Below are positions 11,080 through 20,547 of a stretch of DNA of 64,000 bases, in pieces. Origin of the DNA: Willaertia magna. Lineage: Eukaryota > Heterolobosea > Eutetramitea > Acrasida > Naegleriidae. The notes under the pieces were generated by a model that was given only the letters and a program-made list of their open reading frames with translations, did no database searches and was not told the origin of the DNA. The stretch lies in NCBI GenBank assembly GCA_902984215.1, contig CADWAF010005181.1, forward strand, positions 1 through 64,000. The letters are read 5' to 3'. Position 1 is the first letter of the stretch. Each line of letters begins with the position of its first letter. The position numbers and the translations under genes are program-made.

Positions 11080-11239
11080 AATTTTTTTATAATTATATTA
11101 TAAATTAAATAATCAATTACAAAAAAATGTGAGATTATAATTAAATAATTTTAAATAAATTCTATAATAAATTTTGTTTCGAATAAAATAGTTAATATGT
11201 AATTGATTGTTTAATTTGTAGTATAATTATAAATAAATT
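11080..11239. repeat. 41-bp inverted repeat, MITE-like hairpin
   Basis: The arm at 11080-11120 and the reverse complement of 11199-11239 agree at 37 of 41 positions, with a 78-base interior between them. Three of the four differences are T in the left arm against C in the right arm (read on the same strand), as expected if the left arm lost cytosines. The layout resembles a miniature inverted-repeat element or a long hairpin. No target-site duplication is evident and the interior has no coding frame. Confidence 0.65.
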
Positions 11240-11476
11240 GTTTTTTTTTATTGTTTTTATTTTATTAATTATTTAATATTTTTATTTTTTATAAATTAAA
11301 ATATTTTTAAAATTATAAAATTTATACAAAAAATAATAATTACAATAATTTAATTATAAATAATTAAAATTTATTAATATTATTTTTTTTATTATTTTTT
11401 AATCAACTATATCACCTTTTATTATAAAAATATACAAGTACACTTAATTGAAAATAATTAATTATTTTTAATATAT

Positions 11477-11540
11477 AGTTTTTTAAGATATAATATAATT
11501 ATTTTTTTAATTTAATAATTATATTATATTTTAAAAAATT
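11477..11540. repeat. 26-bp inverted repeat with 12-base loop
   Basis: Positions 11477-11502 and the reverse complement of 11515-11540 match at 24 of 26 positions, leaving a 12-base T/A loop. The two differences are G against A, the same transition direction as in the neighbouring hairpin. In DNA this AT-rich, chance palindromes are commoner than usual, so significance is moderate. Confidence 0.5.
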
Positions 11541-14500
11541 ATGTATTTATAAAGGTTATTTGTTATTGTAATAAATTATTTTAATAAAATTTTAATTTAT
11601 TTTTTTATTTATAATAATTTTTAAAAACTATTATAATTTTAAATAATTTTTAATTATATTATATTTTCTTTTTTAATATTATTCTTTAAAAAGCCTATTA
11701 ATTAAATATTATTTAAAATTAATTATATAAATTTTATAAAAAGTTAATATCTTATTAATATTAATAATATTAAAGAAAAAAATAGTAAATAAAAAAAAAT
11801 ATAAAAAAAATTAAAGAAAAAAAATAATTATAAATTTATTGAAAATACAGAATAAAAAAAGATAAAATATAAAATAAGTAATAAAAAATATAAATAAAAT
11901 ATAAAATTTAATAGATAATTATTTAAAAAAAATTATAAAAAAAGCTTAAAAAGAATTTAAATAATAAAAATATACAAATTATATATTAAAAAAATAAAAA
12001 AATAATAAATATTTAAAAAAGAAATGGATATTAAAAGAATATTAATATTAAAATATTATAAAAATGTAATGTTTAAAAATAATTTAAAAAATTATATATT
12101 TACTATTTTAATAATATTATATAATAACACTAAATTAATTAACATAATTATTATATTGTCTTTAAAAATAAATAAAAAATACATTTTAAAAAAAAATTAT
12201 AATTATTTTATTACAAAAAAAAAGCTTAATAAATTAAAAAAATATATTTTCTTTAAAAAATCTCAAAATATAGTTATTAATATTGAAAATTTTATTAGAT
12301 ATATTTAAAAATTAATAAAAAAAGGTTATATTAAAATAAAAAAATTTTTATATAAAATTTATAATAAAAAAAATAAGTTAAAAAATTTTATAAAAAAATA
12401 TAAAATTACAAAAATAATTAAATAAAAAATAATAGATTTAAAATTAATAAAATTATTAAGAATTAATAGAAATTATATAGAATTATTAAAATATTTTAAA
12501 AGAAATAATTTATTATTTATTAAAAATTATAGTTATATTATTAAAAAAATTATTTAAATAATCTAATAAATATTGTACAATATATTATATAATTAAAAAA
12601 CATCTATTCAGATTTAATATATAATAAAAATAAGAGCATATTAATAATAAATTGTAAAGATTTTTTAATAAAATAAAAGATAAAATAAAAAATAAATAAA
12701 ATTAAATTATTATAAAATATTATAAAATATTATTTAATCAAATATATTTTATCTATAATAAAAAAATATAAAAAACAAAAAAAAATATAATAAATAAATA
12801 AAAGTAAATTATTAAAAATTTTTAAAAACATTATTTAAAAAAAGAGATAAATATTTTATTAAAATTTACTAATTAATAAGAAAAATAATAATTATTTTAA
12901 ATAAATACTTTATTATTTTAAAAATAATAATATAATTATTTATGTAGATAATTATAATTAATATTATAACAATTATTTATTTAAATAATTTAAAGATTTG
13001 ATAAATTATTTTTATTTTAGAGATAATATAATAATAGATATAAAAAATATAAAAATATAAAAATTAAAAAATAAAAGAGTATTCTATAAAAAAAATTATA
13101 TTTTAATAGTTTTATATTATTTAAAAAAGATTATTAATTATTAATTTTTAATTTCAATAATATAACTTATTTAAATAATATTTTAAAACTAAAAAAATAT
13201 TTTTATTTGCTTTTTATAAATAAAAATAAAAGAAAATCTATTAATTATTATTATTACACTTCTAACAATAATATAAATTAAAAAAAATAATTTATAATTT
13301 CATATTTTAAAAAATAAAAGCACATATTATATTAATAAAAAAAATTAAAAATAAAATAAGCAAAAGATTAAAAAAAAATAAAAAAATTATTTATTTACTA
13401 TCAATAATTATATTATAAATAAAATTTATAAAAATAATAAATTTTATAAGTTTATTTATTTGAAAAAGAATATTTAAAGTTATTTATAAAATTAATTATA
13501 AAATGTCTTTACAAAATTTTTAAATAAACAATTATTTTATAATAATTAAATAATTCTAATTTAAATAAAAAATGATGTAAAATAAATTTTTTTATAAATA
13601 TTTATCATAAATTTAATTTAAATCATCATTTAATAAAAAAAATAAAAATAAATTAAATAAATGGATAAATAATAATTTAGATTTTATATTTTTTTTTTAA
13701 TAATTAATGGTATATATAATAAAGTAAATAATAAAAATAAAGATGAAATAAAGTTAAAAAATAATAGATAGTTTTTTATTGAAATAAAAATTATAAATAT
13801 ATTTTTTATGTATCAAAAAATAAAATAAAATATTAAATAAATAATAATAATAACTTTAATTAACTTTTGCTCATAATTTAATAAATATTTTCAAAATTTT
13901 ATTTAATAAACAATAAAAAAAAATAAAAGAAATACTTATTTTAATTTTTATTAATCAATATTAAAAACTATTTACATAACAAAAATAATTTCTCATTTTT
14001 ATTTAAATATTTCAAAGTCTTTATATATTTTTTATTAATTATATCACTTAAAACCTTATTAATCTCTAATAACACTTTAATCTTTTTTTAATTAATAAAA
14101 CCCTTTTAATAATTCTTTATCAAAACATTATTTTCATTTAATATATTTATATAATACTTATTCTTATTTTTAATCTCCTTTGTTTCTTTAAGTTTTAATT
14201 TTAAATAAAAATATTTAAAATTTTTATTTATAAAATCTATTAATTTTTTAATTTTTTATTTTTTTTTTAATTTAATATTTATTTATTTTATTTCATTTAC
14301 TTTAACATTTAATTTTTTTATCTTTTTTTAATTTTTTTTTTCAATAAATTATATTTTTGTTATAATTTATTATTTAATAATTATAATAATCTATTATTTT
14401 TTAATAATAATTTTGATTTAATAATAAATCAAATGATATATATTATTAATTATTATATATTATTATTGTTTTTATTAATTTTATTTAGTGTAAATTAGTA

Positions 14501-16162
14501 ATATTTATTATATTTAATATATTTAGAATGTTTATATTATTAATTTTTATATTTTTTTACAAAAATAAATTTTTTTAAAAAAATATAATAATTATAATAT
14601 CATATAACTTTTTTATAATAATAATATAAATATTAGTTATTATTATATAATTATTATATAATTATTACATAATTACTAAAAAATTATTATATAAATATTT
14701 ATAATAATAATATAATAATAAAACTTTATTAAAAAATAAAATATAAATAATTTAATCATCATTATTATCATTAATAAATATATAATTAAAATCATTATTA
14801 GTAAATATATAATTGAAATTATTATTATATAGTATATTATTAGAATATTTATTATTAATATTTATATTTTTTATATTTTTTATATTTTTTAATTTTTAAT
14901 CATTATTATTATTTAAATATTATCAATTCTCTGAAATATTATTATTAATACAATTACAATAAATATATTAAAATCAATAATCTTATGATGTCTCTTTAAA
15001 TATTTTATTTATATATTTAATTAAAATTTTGAATCAACAAAAAATTTAATATTTTTATAATTAATATTATATATTCTAACTAATTGTCTATCAAAATTGT
15101 TTTTAAATTATAAATTATTATTATAATGATAATTAAATAAAGAAAGTGGTTTTATTAATAAATAATTATTGTTATTCAATTATATAAAAAAATAATTATC
15201 TTTATATTTTTTACTTTAAATAGTTTAAAATAAAATATTATTAATAATTTAATTGAATTTAATAATTAAATTATATTTTATTAATAAAATCTATCTTTTA
15301 TTTTTATTATTATATTATACAATATATTTATTTTTAATTTATTATATCATATTTAATACATTTCATATCAAAGGATTTTTAGTAATTTATTTATTTTTAG
15401 TTTTTAATAAATATATTTATGTAGATATTTTTAATATTTTTATTAAATCATATCTACATAATTGTATAAACATATAATATTATATATTATTACATGCAGC
15501 TTAGAATAATATTTATTAAAAGTAAACTTAATATAATTTGTAGTTCATTAAATGTAAAAAATTATTAATTGATTATCTTTATTTAATAAAGAAATGTTTA
15601 GAGTTGGTATTATTAGAGTAATAGATTTTATTGGTTATAGTTGTATATTATGTTGGTAATATTTGTGAATTAGTTGGATAAGTAATATGTTTTTATTAAT
15701 TTAATATAATTTTTGTTATTTGTTTAAAAAAAATTATTATAATTAACAAATAATATCTTTTTTTTATTCTTATTTATTACTATTTTATTTTTTACTAGTT
15801 TATAGTTAAAAAACAAATTAAGTAAAACTATAAAATAACTTATTAGTGAGCTATTTATAGTAATAAATATAACTATTATCAAAAATAAGTATATTTTGTA
15901 AGCTTTGTAGTCTTTGAAAGTAGTTCTTATAATAGATAATGAAGAGTATTAAATATTTTTTCTTTTATGTAAAGCATCAAAAATTCATGATAAATTACAG
16001 TTTTCATAAGGACAGCGTAGAATTGGAATTTAAGTAGACTGTTTGTTGACCGTTTTGTATTTTAAAAATCAAAATTTTCAATATCAATTTTTGTAAAGAT
16101 ACTAATATTTAACTTTGTTTTCAATTTCTAATTCTCCAATATGCCATAACTCAACTTAGAAG

Positions 16163-16323
16163 ATGCTGGTACTGTAAGTAGTTGTTGTTAGTTTTTGTTT
16201 TTTAATACTAACAAATAATTAAGGCTTGTATCAGTAGTAATTCAAATAGATTACTGTGAAAAAGAGAGGATTGAAAAAGAGAGGCATATTCAAGCAAAAA
16301 CATTATGGCTTTATTTGCTTTAA
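16163..16323 (+). CDS. Possible spliced micro-gene (about 37 aa)
   Basis: An intron-like element lies at 16174-16223: donor GTAAGT, branch-like TACTAAC and acceptor TTAAG. Removing it joins an ATG at 16163 to an open frame ending in TAA at 16321-16323, giving a product that starts MLVLLVSVV, has a hydrophobic first 12 residues and a charged centre (EKERIEKERH). All the intron signals match those of the solid introns in this window, but the exon before the intron is only 11 bases long. It could be a small membrane protein, the start of a longer gene spliced differently, or a spliced non-coding RNA. I do not recognise a family. Confidence 0.3.
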
Positions 16324-16543
16324 TCTTTCAGCATGTTAGGCGATGTGAAAACAGAAAGGTGCTGAAAAAAGCTCTGATATTTAAGACTCACACAGATCAG
16401 TATGTTAACTTTATGGCGTAGAGCTTATATTTAAATCTGTGCACTACGAGGAAAAAAGATTAAAAGGGTATGACATTGTCATCTAGAGGGTGATTAATTA
16501 GCGGTATGTTTGTCACCCAAATTAATATAAGGATATAAATAAA

Positions 16544-18283
16544 TTAAGCAACGTATAAATTCTTATCAATGGTAGGTGGTATTGGCTTAATTTCAGTACC
16601 TAATTCTTGTTCAATCTTGTATAAATTAAATCTATCTTCATAAGTTACAAAGTTAATAGCAATACCCAAGTGACCATATCTACCACTTCTACCAATTCTA
16701 TGAAGATAAGTTTCGGAATTCTTTGGGAAATCAAAGTTAATAACTACATTGACAGCTTGAATATCAATACCTCTTGTAAATAAATCAGATGAAACTAAAT
16801 TTCTACAAGCACCATTTCTAAAGTCGTGGAATACACGATTTCTTACATCTTGAGGCATCTTTGCGTGAATATAGAAACAACTATACCCTAACTCTGTTAT
16901 CTTCTTTGCAAGTAACTCAACTCTATTCACAGAGTTACAGAAAATAATAGATTGATTAATTTGTAGTTTTGAGAATAAAGTATTTAGACAATGTACCTTT
17001 TGTCTTTCTTCCACGAATGCATAATATTGTGTTACACCTTTCAATGTTAACTCATCCATCAAGTTAACTTCATATGGCTTATTAAGATATTTATCTCTAA
17101 AATCTTTCACTGTAATTGGGAAAGTTGCAGAAAATAGTAAAATTTGACGAGTTGGAGGAATAAAAGTAATAAGTTTTTCAATTAAAGGAACAAATTCTGG
17201 ACTTAAAAGTTTATCAGCTTCATCCATAACTAACATTGAAACCTTTGATAAATTAGCAACACCTTTACTTGCAAGATCAATGATTCTACCTGGAGTACCG
17301 ACTAAAATATGAACAGGTTTATATAATCTAACAATATCATCCTTCAATAAAGTACCACCTGTTGTTACCATAACCTCTACATTAAGATACTTTCCAATCT
17401 CTTTACATACATGAGCATTTTGCAAGGCTAACTCTCTTGTTGGAACTAAAATAACAATTTGAATCTCATTTTTAGAAGTATCTACTTTTTCTAAGCAAGG
17501 AATAGTGAAGGCCGCAGTTTTACCAGTTCCATTTTTTGCTCTTGCTAAAACATCTCTACCGAATAATGCTAAAGGAACGGTTTGTTCTTGGATTGGGGAA
17601 GGCTTTTCATAACCCTTTTCATAGATACCCATTAGTAATTCTCTTTTTAAACCAAAATCTTCAAAATCTGATCCTTTAGTGAGGGTAACATCTTCAGTTT
17701 GCATACGAATATCTTTATCTGGGATATGTAACTTATCTTTCCATTTATCATCTTGAATAATTTCTTTTGCAAAGGCTAAATTTTCTTCTTTTTGTTGATC
17801 TAGTTTATTAATTTCATCAGTAACTGTTTCTCCTCCAACAATTGCAGAATATGATGGTTTTGTTGTCGACGTTTCTTGTTGTTGTATACTTTCATTAACT
17901 CTACTCATGTTATCTAAAAGGTTACGATGATGCATATAGGATTGCTTTTGTTGGTTAAATCTACCTCCTCTATTAGGATTATTTGTTCTATTGTTGTTTG
18001 GATTGTTATTGGTGTTTCCATTGTTATTGTTTGGACTATTGTTTGTGTTATTGTTATTTGTATTATTGTTATTATAATATCTTCTATTTCTATTGTTGCT
18101 ATTGTTGTTATTGTTTGGATTGTTATTGTATTTTCCTCCTCTTCCACCTTTTTGATTAGTAGTAGTAGTTGTAGTGTTTGATGTTGGTGGACGTTGTTTA
18201 TTTTGTTGTTGATCAGAGTTGTTGTTTGTGTTAATGTTATTGGTTAGCACTTGTGGTCCTCTGCTATTATTTGTTGTACTCAT
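16544..18283 (-). CDS. DEAD-box RNA helicase, DDX6/Dhh1/Me31B type
   Basis: The protein has 579 residues. The first ~200 are N- and Q-rich and disordered. The helicase core has the Q-motif region ([24 protein letters not shown]), motif [14 protein letters not shown], Ia [19 protein letters not shown] ([10 protein letters not shown]), SAT (LFSATFP), and in the second RecA domain [21 protein letters not shown] and HRIGRSGR. The order and wording ([28 protein letters not shown] near the end) are those of the DDX6/Dhh1 subfamily, which represses translation and promotes decapping of mRNA in P-bodies. The ATG follows an A/T-rich leader on the minus strand. The polyN N-terminus is longer than in most homologues. 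Family assignment is firm. Confidence 0.93.
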   Translation of the reverse strand: MSTTNNSRGPQVLTNNINTNNNSDQQQNKQRPPTSNTTTTTTNQKGGRGGKYNNNPNNNNNSNNRNRRYYNNNNTNNNNTNNSPNNNNGNTNNNPNNNRTNNPNRGGRFNQQKQSYMHHRNLLDNMSRVNESIQQQETSTTKPSYSAIVGGETVTDEINKLDQQKEENLAFAKEIIQDDKWKDKLHIPDKDIRMQTEDVTLTKGSDFEDFGLKRELLMGIYEKGYEKPSPIQEQTVPLALFGRDVLARAKNGTGKTAAFTIPCLEKVDTSKNEIQIVILVPTRELALQNAHVCKEIGKYLNVEVMVTTGGTLLKDDIVRLYKPVHILVGTPGRIIDLASKGVANLSKVSMLVMDEADKLLSPEFVPLIEKLITFIPPTRQILLFSATFPITVKDFRDKYLNKPYEVNLMDELTLKGVTQYYAFVEERQKVHCLNTLFSKLQINQSIIFCNSVNRVELLAKKITELGYSCFYIHAKMPQDVRNRVFHDFRNGACRNLVSSDLFTRGIDIQAVNVVINFDFPKNSETYLHRIGRSGRYGHLGIAINFVTYEDRFNLYKIEQELGTEIKPIPPTIDKNLYVA

Positions 18284-19017
18284 TTTATTTACAGGAAGAA
18301 AGGGAAAAGTATTATTATTGTTGTTGTTATAAATGATGATGATGGATGTTTTTTTTAAATAGTAGTATAAGCTTAGCTAGGTTTTGATGAAAAGTTATTA
18401 TTGTTATAATATTATTATGAAACTAGCTAATAAATATAATATTGATTTGCTTGTTGGATTATAAGCTTATAGTTTGTTATTATTAATTTTGTTATAGTAG
18501 AATATTTTGTTTTTTAAATTACTTTGAAGTATCTACTTTTTATTATTCTGTTTTGCTTTTTTGCTAAAACACTCAGTGCTTGCTTTTGGGAGTTTGTTTG
18601 GGTTTTTGGGCAAAACTTTTTTTTTATGTGGGTTTTGATGCGCAAGGGAATATTTTTATTTTGTTGTAAAATGTTGAATGCGTTGCCAATGGATGAAAGC
18701 AACAAGTCAATTAAATTTACAATAGCGAAGGTAATTTTTTTATGGCTTTTTGGATAAGAACTTATCGGCTTATAACTATTGGATAACAATGTATAATCCA
18801 TGCTTGGATCACCTTGAAGTGCCATATAATATTCCAAAAGTCCTGAAATGGGTTCATTCTAGATTGCTACGTTAAAGTTTTTGTGGATGTTTGTAATTAT
18901 TAATTAACAATTAATTGCATCTAGGGTTGAGTTGGAAAGGGGTAGTACAGTACAAAAAGAAGAGTAGGTTGAGCTTAATCATTTGCTTTAATATTGTTGT
19001 GTTAATGATACTACTCA
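18284..19017. other. Intergenic region between two minus-strand genes
   Basis: This is the upstream region of the DDX6-like gene. It contains a TTG-initiated minus-strand open stretch (18514-18837) with no ATG near its 5' end and no family resemblance; its base composition is richer in G+C than the AT deserts. I see no RNA gene. The first 100 bases upstream of the helicase ATG contain ATT/ATG microsatellite-like runs. Confidence 0.5.
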
Positions 19018-19497
19018 TTAATCCATATTAAAATTATCTAAAGAATGTTTTCTATTGAGATCTTCTTTAATATTTTCATCTATTATTTGATGAATATGTT
19101 TTAAATAATCTCTTTCACAAAATATCATAATGCTTTCATTTGCTTTTAATTCTTTATCGGGAAATTCATTTTCTAGAACTTGAGGTCTTTCAAGTGAAAC
19201 GAAATGTTTCTTTATATTATTTTTATCTTGTTTTCTTGAATGTTTAACATTAACTTCTTTGATGTGACTAGTACTAGCCTTTAAATTTGCATAATCCGAT
19301 GAAACTTTTTCTTCATGTTCGGAATCAATATCATCATTGTCATCAATAACTTTAGATAATCTATTAGAACGTTTTTTAGAAGGAGTACTATTCTTTTTCT
19401 CTTCTTTTGCATTAGACTTTTTAACCAAAGCCTTTTCCGAAGAAGAACCCTTCTTTCTGTTCGGCACCGATTTTGAACTGGATGTTTTAGTAACCAT
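19018..19497 (-). CDS. Small basic, serine/lysine-rich hypothetical protein (159 aa)
   Basis: The frame begins at ATG 19497 (MVTKTSSSKS); the open stretch extends 12 bases further up only through a TTG. The first half is rich in K, S and R (PSKKRSNRLSK), resembling a nuclear-localisation or DNA-binding disordered tail. It is followed by an acidic patch (DDNDDIDSEHEEK) and a more ordered C-terminus (IFCERDYLKHIHQIIDENI). I recognise no domain. It stands head to head with the SPCS2 gene, with about 200 bp between the two starts, so the two may share a promoter region. Coding status rests on codon character and length only. Confidence 0.6.
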   Translation of the reverse strand: MVTKTSSSKSVPNRKKGSSSEKALVKKSNAKEEKKNSTPSKKRSNRLSKVIDDNDDIDSEHEEKVSSDYANLKASTSHIKEVNVKHSRKQDKNNIKKHFVSLERPQVLENEFPDKELKANESIMIFCERDYLKHIHQIIDENIKEDLNRKHSLDNFNMD

Positions 19498-19705
19498 TTT
19501 TCTTTCCAAATAATTTTATAAACTTTTAAAATTAATTTAATAAACTTTAATTATACTATTATTATGAACAACACATAATCAATTGATAAAAATCAATAAA
19601 TTTAATCTTCTCCCCTCTAGTTTTACCTATAAAAACAAAATTCAAAAAAAGACTGTCTACGTGTTTGTGTTGGTCTTTTCCAATATTTTTTACAAAAAAA
19701 AAATA

Positions 19706-20475
19706 ATGAAAAGAAAAGAAGGTCGTCAAAGTCAACAACAAGAAGAATTAGAAGAGATTAATACTTCCGGTAGTACAAGTAATACAAGCAACACACAAGA
19801 GATTACAGATAAAAAAGAAAAGAAACCTAAATATCATGTATATGATCTTTATTCTGTAAAATATGCATTAGATACTGCTGTTAAAAATATTTTATTAGAT
19901 AATAAAGGATTTAATGAAGATGTAGTTTTAAGTAATATAAAATTAATTATCGGATTTATTGCTTGTGGAGGTGCAGTTTTTGCTTATTTTACAAAAAATA
20001 CTTTATTAGCTCTTGGTTTATGTCTTTTGTAAGTTTTTTTATTCGATCATTTAAATATTTTAGCTTACTCATTATTTAATTTATTATTTTAATTATTTAA
20101 TTTTTTATTAATTATTTTATTATTATAAATAGTTATTTATTAGTTATTTCTCTTCTTTCATTAAATAGTTATTTCTTTGAAAAGGCTACAACTATTTTAG
20201 CTTATTCTAGACAATCAGGATTTATAAGAGTTGAAACTGATATTATTGATGACACTAACAATAATACAGAAAATAGTAATACTAATCCTAATTGTCCAAA
20301 ATATGAAATAATTATTCATTATCCAAAAGGTTCATCACTTGTTAGTAGATATACAACAAGTAATAATACAGTTTCACATTCATGGTATATTAATGAATTA
20401 GTTGATAGTTATGGTACTTGTGATAGAAAAGAATTAAGTAGAGCAATTAGCGAATTAATAAAAGAAAAGAAGTAA
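19706..20475 (+). CDS. SPCS2: Signal peptidase complex subunit 2 (SPC25 family), two exons
   Basis: The exons are 19706-20028 and 20133-20475. The 104-bp intron starts GTAAGT and ends ATAG, and the join (phase 2) gives 221 residues, close to the usual ~226. After a disordered N-terminus the protein reads KYHVYDLYSVKYALDTAVKN, the family's conserved entry. Two hydrophobic segments follow (IIGFIACGGAVFAYF, and LLALGLCLFYLLVISLLSL across the splice), then the cytosolic C-terminal domain (SYFFEKATTILAYSR, YEIIIHYPKGS). The subunit sits in the ER membrane and interacts with the translocon during signal-peptide cleavage. The ATG at 19706, preceded by an A-rich run, is preferred over an upstream TTG. 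Confidence 0.9.
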
Positions 20476-20547
20476 TTATTTACAACATTTCAAAAGCCCG
20501 CTTTAAATTTTACACTTTTTCCCGCCACTATTTGATTTTTTTAAAAA

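Larger units (their letters stand above)
10129..16162. other. AT-rich gene-poor region (AT desert 2)
   Basis: From about 10330 to 15500 the G+C is about 3 to 8 percent (2 of 60 in 12481-12540, 3 of 60 in 14401-14460). I can support no gene. Runs such as 12024-12308 are open only because AT-rich codons avoid stops less than randomly. The stretch holds hairpin repeats (listed separately) and ATT/ATA microsatellite-like tracts around 14620-14720. From 15600 onward the G+C rises again, and 15600-16162 contains no convincing coding frame. Such blocks could be a centromere-like or heterochromatic segment, or transposon debris decayed by C-to-T mutation; sequence alone does not decide. Confidence 0.8.

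Noticed and set aside
12024..12308. 94-codon ATG frame in the AT desert
   Set aside because: It is built almost wholly of I, K, N, L and Y from AT-only codons, with no family resemblance; expected by chance at this composition.
14620..14720. Short direct repeats resembling a CRISPR array
   Set aside because: The repeats are ATT/ATA microsatellite units of variable spacing with no distinct spacers.
15253..15477. 74-codon hydrophobic frame resembling a membrane protein
   Set aside because: T-rich DNA encodes F, L, I and Y by default, so apparent membrane segments are a compositional artefact.
17914..18181. Overlapping frames on both strands across the N-terminus of the DDX6-like gene
   Set aside because: They are mirror readings of the AAT/AAC repeat that encodes the polyasparagine leader.
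18514..18837. 107-codon open stretch upstream of the DDX6-like gene
   Set aside because: It is TTG-initiated with no ATG at its 5' end, no domain and no convincing splice partner.
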